In this document: in pieces, positions 1 to 8,592 of the stretch
How the letters are laid out: each line of letters begins with the position of its first letter
Numbering within the stretch: the first letter of the stretch is position 1
Virus record (IMG/VR): IMGVR_UViG_3300010885_034363
Coordinates: 1-64,000 of that record
Direction: 5' to 3' (one strand)
Origin: a virus
Length of the DNA stretch: 64,000 bases
Notes under the pieces: model-generated
The model's database searches: none
What the model was told of the DNA's origin: nothing
Seen by the model: only the letters and a program-made list of their open reading frames with translations
Position numbers and translations under genes: made by a program

Positions 1-2
1 AG

Positions 3-66
<64 letters not shown>

Positions 67-76
<10 letters not shown>

Positions 77-249
77 GTATTCGGTTTTCCCTCAGACTTT
101 TTTGCAATCAAAACGTTCATGGGGGCTCCATTCCAGGCAACTTGAAAATATTTATCTTGATGGCTGCCGCAACATGGTGTTCCCCATGTGGCACCGTTCT
201 TACATTGCTTGCCCTTGCTAGTTTTTGCTAGGCACCTGACGTATGTCAT
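67..249 (-). CDS. Small Cys/His protein, putative zinc-binding
   Basis: A 60-aa basic protein that begins at ATG and has a compact pattern near the N-terminus: RC, then about nine residues to QC, then CC and a downstream SH. This arrangement (C, TSKGKQC, CC-x2-H) resembles tiny zinc-binding phage and bacterial domains of the DUF5763 kind, but I assign the family only tentatively. It is the last of four consecutive minus-strand mini-genes, and its stop codon runs 10 nt into the tRNA gene. Function is unknown; a zinc-stabilised nucleic-acid or protein-binding role is the most that can be inferred. Confidence 0.6.
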
Positions 250-295
250 GTTTATTTTTTATTCTCTAGATTCATTTTCAATTTCCTCATCTCCT

Positions 296-460
296 CTACT
301 TGTAGCCATTTTTTGAGTTTCTCGCTCCGTATATGCACTTGTGATTGTCGTGCCACATTTGCACATGTTCCCACTTGTGCCAGCGAAATGATTTCTTGCG
401 ACACTCCGTACAAATTCCACGAAAGCTTTTATCGGTGCTTATATTTAAAAGTGTTTCCAT
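296..460 (-). CDS. Small Cys/His/Trp-rich protein
   Basis: A 54-aa frame that starts at an ATG directly abutting the stop of the preceding ribbon-helix-helix gene (TAAATG), suggesting translational coupling. The product has a CTEC pair, two Trp-His/Lys clusters and a later HDNHKC segment, so a single zinc site is plausible. There is no clear Shine-Dalgarno sequence apart from the purine-rich end of the upstream gene. I do not recognise the family. It is supported mainly by its position in a gap-free row of mini-genes. Confidence 0.5.
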   Translation of the reverse strand: METLLNISTDKSFRGICTECRKKSFRWHKWEHVQMWHDNHKCIYGARNSKNGYK

Positions 461-613
461 TTATTTAATTTTGTTCTCTTTGTAAAACAATTCTAGTGCT
501 TGTCGGATTACAGAACTTCTAGCAAGCTTCATGTTCTGAGATGCTAGTTCCATCTTTCTAGCGCTTTCTCCAGAAAGGTAAACAACCAATCTCTCTGATT
601 CTTTTTTACTCAT
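461..613 (-). CDS. Ribbon-helix-helix DNA-binding protein
   Basis: A 50-aa protein with the typical CopG/Arc/MetJ layout: a short N-terminal beta strand (RLVVYLSG), a first helix (ESARKMELASQ), a turn, and a second helix starting SSVIRQALELF. It fills the expected length for a minimal RHH domain, which binds operator DNA as a dimer. The start ATG overlaps the stop of the upstream 82-aa gene (GATGAGTAA), and a purine-rich AGAGGCGA lies upstream. It is likely a small phage repressor, possibly of local promoters; the target is unknown. Confidence 0.75.
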   Translation of the reverse strand: MSKKESERLVVYLSGESARKMELASQNMKLARSSVIRQALELFYKENKIK

Positions 614-854
614 CATTCGCCTCTTCTGAATCGGTAGAACTCATAAATTTATTAGCAGATGGAGTTACTGGAGGGAAGCGCATTATTGGTAGGTCAATAT
701 AGGGATGTTTTGGCAGACGCATTAACTCAAGTTCATGTTCAAGTTCATGTATCCTTATCTGGAGACTCAGTATATCTGGATAGTTGTCTATTGAACGTGG
801 ACACTCATTGCATGTGTACTTTCCACCTGGGGTGAATGGCTTCCAATGTTTCAT
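606..854 (-). CDS. Hypothetical 82-aa protein with CxxC
   Basis: It starts at ATG with a good ribosome binding site (GAAGGGA, about 6 nt upstream). The N-terminal part carries a CNEC pair followed by Pro and Arg, then a short amphipathic Glu/Leu/His-rich helix, then a Pro-rich tail ending in an acidic patch. It heads the row of minus-strand mini-genes that runs down to the tRNA at the window start and is separated from the upstream tRNA-Ile by about 27 nt. I do not recognise a family. The lone CxxC cannot form a full zinc site without a partner. Confidence 0.6.
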   Translation of the reverse strand: MKHWKPFTPGGKYTCNECPRSIDNYPDILSLQIRIHELEHELELMRLPKHPYIDLPIMRFPPVTPSANKFMSSTDSEEANDE

Positions 855-881
855 ATCATTCCCTTCTTTCGTTAACTATAG

Positions 882-955
882 TACCGCACCTGGGAATTGA
901 ACCCAGCCGTGGATGTTTATAAGACATCTGTGTTCTACCAGCTCACCCGTGCGGT
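882..955 (-). tRNA. tRNA-Ile(UAU)
   Basis: A cloverleaf on the minus strand. The acceptor stem pairs ACCGCAC with GTGCGGT and is followed by A; the anticodon stem pairs GATGT with ACATC around the loop CTTATAA; the T-arm contains GGTTCAATTCC. With U33 in place the anticodon is UAU, reading AUA isoleucine codons. AUA is rare in most actinobacteria, so the tRNA probably supplements the host pool for this AT-richer genome. Confidence 0.93.
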
Positions 956-1042
956 CAGAATCATGCCCGCACAAAGCGGGCTAGGTTATTGAATTCGCAC
1001 GAAAAATTGAGCTTGGCACGCCGTTATTATATCTGGCTTTTT

Positions 1043-1237
1043 TTATTTTTCTATTTTTTTACCGAAATATTTCTTCATTTCATCTCCATCTAATATTATG
1101 TCTGGAGTCATGTTTCTTATATCCAGCAACCTGTCTATGACGCTACTAATTGACAAAAGCCTATGTTGGTCATGAGCGTATATACTGGAAAGTTCTTCTA
1201 GGTAATCGTCTATTTCTTTCACTTCTGAAGCATACAC
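1043..1237 (-). CDS. Hypothetical 64-aa acidic protein
   Basis: The open frame starts at GTG and has no clear ribosome binding site. The predicted protein is helical and acidic at first (a DDYLEEL segment) and ends with a basic FGKKIEK tail. It lies between tRNA-Ile and the divergent basic protein gene. Amino-acid composition is protein-like and no overlapping alternative frame exists, but with a weak start and no recognisable family it may not be expressed. Confidence 0.4.
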   Translation of the reverse strand: MYASEVKEIDDYLEELSSIYAHDQHRLLSISSVIDRLLDIRNMTPDIILDGDEMKKYFGKKIEK

Positions 1238-1274
1238 GATTAAGGTTGAATATTTTTAAAATAATATTTGTTAG

Positions 1275-1317
1275 AGGTTGTTGTATTTAAAAAAATCTCA
1301 TAATATAACAACAACCT
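1275..1317 (+). promoter_or_regulatory. Promoter with perfect inverted-repeat operator
   Basis: A perfect 10-bp inverted repeat (AGGTTGTTGT at 1275-1284, ACAACAACCT at 1308-1317) brackets a plausible promoter. The -35 is TTGTTG at 1278-1283, the spacer is 17 nt, and the -10 is TAATAT at 1301-1306. One arm covers the -35 and the other the expected transcription start, as for a dimeric repressor operator; a leader hairpin is the alternative. It drives the plus-strand basic-protein gene at 1352. Confidence 0.55.
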
Positions 1318-1351
1318 ACAAACAATGGCTAAATGCCTAAAGGAGATTAAA

Positions 1352-1555
1352 ATGTCCGAATACAATAAGCTTAAAAGCAAAGGACTTGGACGCGGTCGTC
1401 CAGCACTCAGCGCAGAAGAGCGTGAATCACGCCGTGACAGCAATGCGAAGCGCCAAGAAGCACGTCGTCGTGCTCATATTGTTTTGCAGCATAAGTACGC
1501 TGAAGAGTACGAGCGAATCTTCTCTACAGAGCTTCGTGAACTTACAAAAAAGTAA
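1352..1555 (+). CDS. Small basic protein with AT-hook-like GRGRP
   Basis: I place the start at the second ATG (MSEYNK) because an AAGGAG ribosome binding site lies 7 nt upstream; the upstream in-frame ATG has none. The 67-aa product is strongly basic, with a GRGRP core like an AT-hook followed by a highly charged helix rich in Arg/Glu (ERESRRD to RRRAH). It is a single-gene unit with its own promoter/operator and a strong terminator, which suggests high or tightly regulated expression. A minor-groove DNA-binding role is inferred from the GRGRP motif only. Confidence 0.75.
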   Translation: MSEYNKLKSKGLGRGRPALSAEERESRRDSNAKRQEARRRAHIVLQHKYAEEYERIFSTELRELTKK

Positions 1556-1565
1556 TACTTTTTAA

Positions 1566-1736
1566 CTAGACACCAGGTGATTTAACGTCGCCTGGTGTCT
1601 TTTTTTTATTCATTTTGAACTCAAGTGATGCTATTTGATCAAGCATATCTTCTCGTTCTGCTTTGTCTTTTTGCTCGTAAATTTTAACGCTACTTATCTG
1701 GGCTTTTTCTGATGAGTTTCTTATTGGAAGTGGCAT
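1566..1736 (-). CDS. Hypothetical 56-aa charged protein
   Basis: An ATG-started minus-strand frame of 56 residues, Lys/Glu-rich and probably helical through the middle. Its last codons are built from the terminator hairpin shared with the convergent plus-strand gene, so the C-terminal tail (TPGDVKSPGV) may be incidental. The start lies 2 nt after the stop of the 55-aa gene. No family is recognised. Confidence 0.4.
   Translation of the reverse strand: MPLPIRNSSEKAQISSVKIYEQKDKAEREDMLDQIASLEFKMNKKKTPGDVKSPGV
1569..1608 (+). terminator. Strong intrinsic terminator
   Basis: A 9-bp perfect stem (GACACCAGG with CCTGGTGTC) with a 13-nt loop is followed by nine T residues. It lies just after the stop of the basic-protein gene and ends that single-gene plus-strand unit. 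The minus-strand 56-aa frame reads through the same bases. Confidence 0.9.
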
Positions 1737-1738
1737 TT

Positions 1739-1906
1739 TTACATCTCGTAATATTTGTTGTTGTTTTTTTGTTTATGTGGTCTTTTGCGTGATTCGCCGT
1801 AAGCAGTTTGAACCCATGTATCGTAATCTTCTGGTATTCCAGAATTTGATATTACGTATTTTTGATACATTTCAAAAAGATCTTCATCTTCCTCAAAATT
1901 TGGCAT
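1739..1906 (-). CDS. Hypothetical 55-aa acidic-to-basic protein
   Basis: An ATG-started frame downstream of the 1191-aa gene. The N-terminal third is acidic (NFEEDEDLFEMY) and the C-terminal third is basic (SRKRPHKQK, then a run of Asn). The composition is protein-like and the gene is evenly spaced with its neighbours, but the ribosome binding site is weak and no family is recognised. Confidence 0.45.
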   Translation of the reverse strand: MPNFEEDEDLFEMYQKYVISNSGIPEDYDTWVQTAYGESRKRPHKQKNNNKYYEM

Positions 1907-1950
1907 TTTATTTTTTATCTTTCATATATTTATGTACTTAACTTTTTATT

Positions 1951-4900
1951 TTAGAAATCAATTTTTGATTTTATCCTGATTGACGTTCCTGCCCACCTGT
2001 CGTTGTTGGCTAAGCGCATTCTTGCGTTCTTGCTCAACTCCGCCAACTGTCTTGCGCCGTATTCCATTTTTTTTCTACTCTTGGACACTGCTTGCTCCAT
2101 CCAGTAATGGGACATGTCAGCATGTGCGCCAAATGCAGCGCCAAGATTCTCTGCTAAACGGCGCGCTGCTTCGTCTTGCGCTGTCGTTGAGTATGACTCT
2201 CCGCCAGTGAATATTTTTCTTGCTCCCATTTCCTTAAGCATGTCAGCTACTTCTTTGTCAACAGTGTCACTGTTTTTGTTTTTAACTACTCTTGCGTTAG
2301 GAAGCCTTAGCGGTTCTCCCGGTTTTGGAACTAGATACGTATCTACGGGAAATAAAACATCAAGACTGTCTGGGTTTGCATCAAGAACGTCTTTTAATGG
2401 AACAATAATTATATTTGTCCCAGAATCACTACGTTGTCTCCACATGTGACCCTGAGCTAGGTGGTTTAGCGTGAAGTGAAGAGTGTCTCTGTAGTATTCG
2501 TATGGTTTTCCATCAGCGTCTACAGTTTCTCCATCATACCCTTTTATTTCATAGTCACCCATTGGACGCAGAATAATATTTCCATCTTCGTCTTCCTCTG
2601 TGTCGTATTTTGATTCATGGACTAGATAGAGGTCTTCAATTTTCAGATCAGACACACCTTCTCTGGCCATTTCAGATTCTATTTGCTTTAATCGTTCTTC
2701 AGATCGAGTAAAGCCAGTCAATCTTTCCTGTCTGGCTTCTTCTATTAGTCTTTCTCCGCTCTCAGCCAACGCATTGAACTCATCCATGGCATCTTCGTCG
2801 CCCCTTGACCCGGCATATAGGAGTGCTTCAACCTTGGTGCCGTCTCCTGACGCAGCCTTTGCTGCCGTCCACTTGAGTGCGAACTCCTGTCCCTCTATTG
2901 AATCAGGAGAATACCCAGTTATCTCGTATGGGTTTATAGCAACTCTTTCAAAATCTTGCTCACTCCAGTCTTCCCCAGAGAATTCATCTTGCGACATGAA
3001 CGCTACTTTTTCTCCACCAATATCCCATACGTCTGCTTCAAACGACACGTCCTCCGAAGAATTAACTGCCTTTTCTTTACTTGAAACAGATGTTGGTTCT
3101 GGTTTGAGGTCGCCTCTTTTAAAATTCCTAGAAACTTTTTTGCCAGACGATAAACCTATTTGCTTACTATCCTTAACATCGCCTCTGTCAATCAAGAACT
3201 CCAAGTCAAATGGCGATAGGTCTCCAAATTCGTTGCCATCTTGTTTTTTTATTTTCTGTTTTGCTGCGCTTAATCCAGAACTGAGCGAACTAGCCGTGTC
3301 GTTATCAACCTTTTGTAAAGATAGGAAATCAGCCATGTCCTTTTCGTACTGAGCCATTTCTTGGGCGTACTTTTGTTTCTTGGCATCTTGTCTCTTTGGT
3401 ATGCCTTCTACGTCTAATAGTTGTCTTGGTGCTCTCTGATTTCTAATGCCATACTCAAACATCTTGTTCACGATCTCTGCAGATGTTTCTGAATCTACGT
3501 CAGCAGTATGCCAACCACCAGCCATATCAACTCCAAGGTAATCAGCAACTGGACCCAGTGAACTAGATGCAGACTTCTTTCCGTTCCTCTCGGTAAATGG
3601 TCCATCTGGATTTTCTGGAGACCATCTTGGCAGTAACTCATCAGCCATTGGCTTGCTATCAATTACGCCAGCATGTTGAAAGTCAAGACCGCTTTCACTG
3701 AGAGATCTTTCAAGAAAACCTAAGTCAAAAGGAGTGTACTGACCGCCAAGTAAAGGGTTTTTCCCCGCCCACGTAATAAACTGAGCGTGAGCTTCTTTAT
3801 TTGACATCTGACTATCAGCCCACTCTTGAGTTAGTGGATCGCCATTTGCGTCTTTCAGATTCTTGAGTGACCACTCACTTAATTTTCTGTCTGGTTTTAT
3901 AAATAGATTAAATCTTTCAACAACTTTTCCGCCCTTAACTCTGACAGCACCAAGTTGAACTGGCTTGTCTTCATCTCCAAGACCAGTTGTCTCGTAGTCA
4001 AAAAATATAACCTCTAGAGCCTCGTACCTTTGTTTCATTTCTTCGTATGTTGTACAGCCCTTGAATATCTCTAAGAATTTTCCAGTGAATGGGCCATTGT
4101 CGGGTGGTCTTGGAGCAAAAGGTTCTCTTGCGGGTTTTTTTGCTTCTTCTGGTTTGCTGATTTCTTTCCCTAAGTCAAGCGATATCTGATCGGTGTCTTC
4201 TTTTCTTTTTCTCTTACGACCAGAAGAAAGTCCATTTGGAAGGACGTCCCAAGGAGATTCGTCTTTGTCAACATCGAGCATGTCTTCTATGTCTTTTTTC
4301 AAAACATCATTTATGGCGAAATGTTTTACTTCTCTGTTTGGGTGAAGATATGCAGAAAAACCTTCCGCAAGCATCTCACTCATTGATGAGTGTGCGTAAG
4401 CCGATCTAGCCCACGGCATACTCTTGTCGGAACTTCCAGATAGCAAATTCTGGACAAGTGGTTTTTCTGTATTATATTTTTCAGCTATTGATTTTTGTTT
4501 ATATGAATTTTTTCTTGTAAGTAATTTCTTGCCTGTTGGCATCTCGTCATCTTCACTCATTAAGGCATGAAGATAATGACCCCACTCATGCCTAATTATT
4601 CCACCAAGCGTTTCATCAATAACAGCCATTCCAACCGGAGTTGTGTATCCGTCTTCACCAAAATTTATTTTGTTCTGGTCAATGGGGGAAATAAATACTG
4701 TTCTTATGTTTCCATAGGTCGTTGCGACTGGTGGATCTACGTCAACATTTTCAAGGTCTGGTCTTTTTGCTACTGCATCTGCTGCGTATATTTTTTGTTC
4801 TGGCAAATCCATGAACGCATCATTTGCTGATTTTGTTCTTTTTACAAAAGACGGCATTCCGTAGTTTGAAACAGCCCATTGAAATGATGGTGATTCATCT

Positions 4901-5526
4901 ATTGCTTTTTCAACAATCGCTCTTACTTCGGCAACCGCAGAATCACTAAAGTCAATCTGCTTGTGGGGGGCATCAAGCGCAGATGAAAATAGTAATTTTG
5001 CTTGTTTTTGCATTGCTGGATCAGATATGTGAGAAAGGCGGGAGTTTTTAAACATCTCCCACATTTGGTCTTCGTTGCCGGGAACAACAAGTTTTGAAAT
5101 CTGCTTAGAGGTGAGACCCTTTAGCCAGTCTGCCCTGTTCGGCAATATTTGCTTTCCGTCAATTTCACTAATATCGCCTAATTTATAATCTTTTGCTTGG
5201 TGTCTTGCTAGCGCTTCAGATACTCCGCTTGGTAGAGCGCCGAGGGATGGACGAGCACTAGGTGGAGACTGCTCAGGTTGCATTTCGTTCTTTGGCGATG
5301 GTTTTGCTGAGCTCAGTCCCCCAACATTTGGTACTGCTGGCCTTCTGAAAAGTGGACTGTCATCTTGCACGAATCCATCATCATCACCGTCTATGGCTTT
5401 TGGGTCAAAGCTGTCAACAGCTCCCCTAGCCTTACCGATAGTGCGACCTAATTTTCTAGATTTAGTATCTATTCTTCTTCTAAATCCCCTTGGCGTTCCA
5501 TCAAGGTTGATGTATCTATTTTCCAT
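1951..5526 (-). CDS. Multidomain polyvalent protein: zincin plus DnaQ exonuclease
   Basis: About 1191 aa from ATG at 5526; a GTG 13 codons upstream is open but lacks a ribosome binding site. Around residue 49 is a Ca-loop-like DGDDDGFVQ segment inside an N-terminal module shared with the 2489-aa protein. Near residue 312 is HEWGH with a downstream EMLAEGF, a gluzincin-type metallopeptidase signature. Residues ~509-690 form a DEDDh 3'-5' exonuclease with FDYETTGLG, TPFDLGF and HTADVD. The C-terminal domain has LHFTLNH and is unrecognised. LSSG-type motifs at about 72 (LSSA variant), 436, 749 and 795 separate these parts. I infer a virion-packaged polyprotein of effector enzymes; cutting at the motif is not proven. 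Confidence 0.85.
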   Translation of the reverse strand: MENRYINLDGTPRGFRRRIDTKSRKLGRTIGKARGAVDSFDPKAIDGDDDGFVQDDSPLFRRPAVPNVGGLSSAKPSPKNEMQPEQSPPSARPSLGALPSGVSEALARHQAKDYKLGDISEIDGKQILPNRADWLKGLTSKQISKLVVPGNEDQMWEMFKNSRLSHISDPAMQKQAKLLFSSALDAPHKQIDFSDSAVAEVRAIVEKAIDESPSFQWAVSNYGMPSFVKRTKSANDAFMDLPEQKIYAADAVAKRPDLENVDVDPPVATTYGNIRTVFISPIDQNKINFGEDGYTTPVGMAVIDETLGGIIRHEWGHYLHALMSEDDEMPTGKKLLTRKNSYKQKSIAEKYNTEKPLVQNLLSGSSDKSMPWARSAYAHSSMSEMLAEGFSAYLHPNREVKHFAINDVLKKDIEDMLDVDKDESPWDVLPNGLSSGRKRKRKEDTDQISLDLGKEISKPEEAKKPAREPFAPRPPDNGPFTGKFLEIFKGCTTYEEMKQRYEALEVIFFDYETTGLGDEDKPVQLGAVRVKGGKVVERFNLFIKPDRKLSEWSLKNLKDANGDPLTQEWADSQMSNKEAHAQFITWAGKNPLLGGQYTPFDLGFLERSLSESGLDFQHAGVIDSKPMADELLPRWSPENPDGPFTERNGKKSASSSLGPVADYLGVDMAGGWHTADVDSETSAEIVNKMFEYGIRNQRAPRQLLDVEGIPKRQDAKKQKYAQEMAQYEKDMADFLSLQKVDNDTASSLSSGLSAAKQKIKKQDGNEFGDLSPFDLEFLIDRGDVKDSKQIGLSSGKKVSRNFKRGDLKPEPTSVSSKEKAVNSSEDVSFEADVWDIGGEKVAFMSQDEFSGEDWSEQDFERVAINPYEITGYSPDSIEGQEFALKWTAAKAASGDGTKVEALLYAGSRGDEDAMDEFNALAESGERLIEEARQERLTGFTRSEERLKQIESEMAREGVSDLKIEDLYLVHESKYDTEEDEDGNIILRPMGDYEIKGYDGETVDADGKPYEYYRDTLHFTLNHLAQGHMWRQRSDSGTNIIIVPLKDVLDANPDSLDVLFPVDTYLVPKPGEPLRLPNARVVKNKNSDTVDKEVADMLKEMGARKIFTGGESYSTTAQDEAARRLAENLGAAFGAHADMSHYWMEQAVSKSRKKMEYGARQLAELSKNARMRLANNDRWAGTSIRIKSKIDF

Positions 5527-5542
5527 GATTATATTGTAGTTC

Positions 5543-5854
5543 CTATTTTGGTAGACGTTTCCCACATTTAGTGCAAATAGTCGCCCAAGGGTAGAACTTA
5601 GTCATGTTCACTGGATGATCGCATTCGAGGAGTGATCTAGCAGCGGCATCAAGGGTGTCTCTTATCCATGAAGAAAGTGTTTCTCCTGATATCTCAGAAG
5701 CCTTTTTCCAGTAATCCCTTTGCTTATCTGTTGTTCTTATAAGAACCTGCTTGTCAGCAGTTCCGCCGTCTTCGTTGATTATTGGACTAACCCCAAGGTC
5801 TTTTGATTCCATTACCTTGTCTATGGCTGCTCTTATGTTGTTGTCTTTACTCAT
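5543..5854 (-). CDS. RHH-like protein with C-terminal zinc ribbon
   Basis: The start is placed at MSKDNN because GGAG sits 6 nt upstream and the ATG overlaps the stop of the preceding gene. The central stretch (VLIRTTDKQRDYWKKAS, then SSWIRDTLDAAA) has the strand-helix-helix pattern of ribbon-helix-helix or antitoxin-like DNA-binding domains. The C-terminus has a C-x-H and a later CTKC pair, enough for one zinc site. The 103-aa product is encoded between a small-terminase-like gene and the giant zincin gene. A DNA-binding role is inferred. Confidence 0.6.
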   Translation of the reverse strand: MSKDNNIRAAIDKVMESKDLGVSPIINEDGGTADKQVLIRTTDKQRDYWKKASEISGETLSSWIRDTLDAAARSLLECDHPVNMTKFYPWATICTKCGKRLPK

Positions 5855-6464
5855 CTGCTTCTCCAACTATCTCTGCATCAACTATTGAATCATCACCAAG
5901 CATTCTCTTGACCTGCTCGGGGGGTAGAACTCCAGATATCCCCATTAGTTCAAGAAGTTGTCTTGCCTCTGTCTCTGGATTAAATGCATCAACTGCAGGT
6001 ATGTCGCTTATTGACCCAGCAAGCGTGGCCTTTATCGGTTCCGAGTTTCTGGACTGAACATCCATCTGGACACTGACGTTGACCTGATCCATTCCTAGCA
6101 GCTTTGTTCTTCTATCCATGATTGACAGAACTTGCTGGATGGCTTTCAGGTCTGGTTCTATTTGTACTTCTGTACCATCGTCCATTACCTGTCTGCGGTG
6201 TTGCGTGAGTGGCCATATTGCCTGCTGAAGACTATCTAAGCGTTCCAACTCAAGACGAAGTACTTCTGGGTAGGCAAGAAGAACTTCTCTGTTCATTTTT
6301 TCAAGCTGACGCTGTATGGATTTTGATACGGCTGCTGTTGTTATTCCGAATCTGCGCGCTATCTCGCTTGTAGATGTACCCGCTTGGCGCATCTTGAATA
6401 TGCGCATATCACGTTCTGATAAAAATTCTTTCGTAACAATTTTGTTTGATTTTTCGTCAGCCAT
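5847..6464 (-). CDS. terS: Putative terminase small subunit (HTH)
   Basis: The 205-aa protein has an N-terminal helix-turn-helix (AGTSTSEIARRFGITTAAVSK, residues ~29-49), then a long helical segment and the sequence IMDRRTKLLGMD. That RR-KLLG pattern is common at the oligomerisation part of small terminase proteins. The small subunit recognises the packaging site and recruits the large subunit. Here it lies about 40 kb from the large terminase in the window and on the opposite strand, an unusual arrangement. An ordinary HTH regulator is the main alternative. Confidence 0.6.
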   Translation of the reverse strand: MADEKSNKIVTKEFLSERDMRIFKMRQAGTSTSEIARRFGITTAAVSKSIQRQLEKMNREVLLAYPEVLRLELERLDSLQQAIWPLTQHRRQVMDDGTEVQIEPDLKAIQQVLSIMDRRTKLLGMDQVNVSVQMDVQSRNSEPIKATLAGSISDIPAVDAFNPETEARQLLELMGISGVLPPEQVKRMLGDDSIVDAEIVGEADE

Positions 6465-6491
6465 TACACACCTAAGACAACTGTAGCCGAA

Positions 6492-8219
6492 CTATGTACT
6501 AACTTTAGCGAACTCCAGTACGTGGAATGGGAACATCTTTCCTCTAGTTATTTTTGTGGGCCATTGCCTCTCGTCTCGGGCTCCACGGAAATGCCTAAGA
6601 TCATATACATACGGGGTTGGGGCAGTGAAGTCTGGGGTTATGGATATTCCGAATTCTGGCCACCTAGACCACACTGCTGATCCGAATGGTCGCAGGTCTC
6701 TGGTCGTCATACTTGTCCCAAGTGGGGCGTGGTGTTCTAGCCATAGAGCACATCCGTAGATGGTTCTGATGTAGTCAAGATATTTTGCAACCTCCAACGC
6801 AACTGCCTCGGATGTTCTTCCACCTGGGTCAACGAACGACTTATACAACGGCCCCAACACCAGTAGCTCTGGCTTTGCTTCCTCTATTTGTTGCTCCAGA
6901 AGCATCCTGTCTTCTTTTTTCAGAAGATCAAGACCTGCTGGCTGTGTATAAAGGTAGTTTGATGGATTTTTCATTCTTGACCTAGAAACGGCAGCCTCTA
7001 GAATTCTTCTTGATGTTCTCCTAATAATTCTTTCTGGGTTTTCTAAGTCAATGGTGAGCGTTCTTACGGGTTTTATATCCTGAAGTGTGAACGGATGTAT
7101 CCCACATGATGACAAAATTGCCACTTGCCTAGCAAGCATTGTTTTTCCGACACCTTCGGCGGCAACAATTATTACTCTTTCTGATCTTTCCAGCAAGCCC
7201 GGAATAATCCAGTCGTAGGAATCGTCATCTGATTCTTTTACGAATTCATCCCAAAGGACTAGACGACCCGTGTTGACTGGTTGCTCAGAAGATGTTGATT
7301 CAAGAATTGAATATGTCTTTGCAATCTTTTGGATTAGTGACATATCATCTCTTGATAGGAGAAGTGATATTTTTTCCAGAGCCAATTCTTCGGCTGATTT
7401 TTCTACTTCTTCTACTGCTTCGGCTTGTGGCTTATCTACGTCACCATCAAACCCGAGTTCAACCAAATCAGAAAAACGACCACCAGCAACAATGTGGTCA
7501 GTAATGTCCTTAGACGTAGGGGAGTGCATCACCATGACGGAACAACCAGCGGCAGAAAGTTCTTGCGAAACTAGTTTGGCATGGTTTTTTCCAGGTTCAT
7601 CATTGTCGGCGATTATTGTTATGTACCCACCACGAAGTGTTTCCGTGTGAATGTCAAGCCATTTGCCAGCACCTCCGGGCATTGTCGTTGCAATTACCCC
7701 TTTTTCTGTGAGCGTGTCAGCATCTTTCTCGCCCTCAACTAAAAATACTCTGTCACCATTTTTTATTGCTTGAGTAACTAGTGGTAAATTATACAAAACT
7801 TTTGGAGTGTCACCAAGCGAGTAGACCCATTCATCTTTCCCGTTTCCCACTGGTTTTCTTTGTCTAAAAGTCTTTTTACCATCTTGATCTATGTATCTGA
7901 CTTTTTGGAATAGAAGATTCCATTCTTCGTCAACGTAGTCGTACGCCTTGACGAAAGTTATATATTCTTTTTTCTTTTCTAACTGCTTTTCTGGCATTAG
8001 GTCAGCAACCTTTATTCCAACAGAAGTACATATTGCCCCCACATCACACACCCCCCTGTGGCAGTGAACTAATGCCCTTCCGTCATTTCCCTCACTAACC
8101 ACAAGGCTGGGATTCTGATCGTCATTTCTGCATGGGCATCTTGCTTGCCATCCAGTTGAGGTTTCTTTTACCCCCTCAAGCCTGTCTAATAAATTTTGTA
8201 CCTGCGGTGAAGTGCTCAT
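6492..8219 (-). CDS. DNA primase-helicase (zinc finger, TOPRIM, RecA-like ATPase)
   Basis: 575 aa. The N-terminus has a CHC2-like zinc finger (CPCRNDDQNPS, then CHRGVC). A TOPRIM domain follows with LVEGEKDADTL and IIADNDEPGK (residues ~165-215). The C-terminal half is a RecA/RepA-type ATPase with Walker A AAEGVGKTML near residue 355 and Walker B LLVLGP, followed by an LEHHAPLG sensor segment. It would prime and unwind DNA at the phage fork. Its ATG overlaps the WhiB stop by 4 nt, so the two are co-transcribed. The toprim-plus-RepA-like architecture is common in actinophages. Confidence 0.9.
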   Translation of the reverse strand: MSTSPQVQNLLDRLEGVKETSTGWQARCPCRNDDQNPSLVVSEGNDGRALVHCHRGVCDVGAICTSVGIKVADLMPEKQLEKKKEYITFVKAYDYVDEEWNLLFQKVRYIDQDGKKTFRQRKPVGNGKDEWVYSLGDTPKVLYNLPLVTQAIKNGDRVFLVEGEKDADTLTEKGVIATTMPGGAGKWLDIHTETLRGGYITIIADNDEPGKNHAKLVSQELSAAGCSVMVMHSPTSKDITDHIVAGGRFSDLVELGFDGDVDKPQAEAVEEVEKSAEELALEKISLLLSRDDMSLIQKIAKTYSILESTSSEQPVNTGRLVLWDEFVKESDDDSYDWIIPGLLERSERVIIVAAEGVGKTMLARQVAILSSCGIHPFTLQDIKPVRTLTIDLENPERIIRRTSRRILEAAVSRSRMKNPSNYLYTQPAGLDLLKKEDRMLLEQQIEEAKPELLVLGPLYKSFVDPGGRTSEAVALEVAKYLDYIRTIYGCALWLEHHAPLGTSMTTRDLRPFGSAVWSRWPEFGISITPDFTAPTPYVYDLRHFRGARDERQWPTKITRGKMFPFHVLEFAKVST

Positions 8220-8566
8220 GAAATATCCGTTTTTGCGTAGTTGTAATTATTGATAATCACTCCAGCACTGTACGAAACATTTTTTATATACCCCGATAGG
8301 ACTATTCCTCTTTTGTTTCTCATATCCGCTCTTTGAGATTCGTTTTTTCCACCCCATGTTCCAAAAGGTTCATGCCTTAGTGAGTATTCGAGGCAATGTT
8401 CCCGAACTTCGCATCCTCCACATACTTGAGCTACGTAGGTGTCATTTGCAATTTTCTGTTTCTTCTCCGAAGGATTCATTCCGCCTTTTTTTATTGACGG
8501 AAACCAAAGCTGAACATCTTTCCCGGCACAAGACCCTCCAACTGGAGCGAAGTCGTAGTTGCTCAT
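8216..8566 (-). CDS. whiB-like: WhiB-family iron-sulfur transcription factor
   Basis: 116 aa with the WhiB signature: a first Cys (GGSCAG), then CGGC and a third-pair Cys (REHCLEY) forming the four-Cys Fe-S site, followed by the GTWGG turn and a basic tail. WhiB proteins are essentially confined to actinobacteria and their phages, where they act with sigma factors in transcription. A GAGGGGA ribosome binding site precedes the ATG. A 30-residue hydrophobic/Asn-Tyr-rich extension after the basic tail is unusual. This is the best single host indicator in the window. Confidence 0.92.
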   Translation of the reverse strand: MSNYDFAPVGGSCAGKDVQLWFPSIKKGGMNPSEKKQKIANDTYVAQVCGGCEVREHCLEYSLRHEPFGTWGGKNESQRADMRNKRGIVLSGYIKNVSYSAGVIINNYNYAKTDIS

Positions 8567-8592
8567 AAATTCCCCTCTACAGATGCATATTT

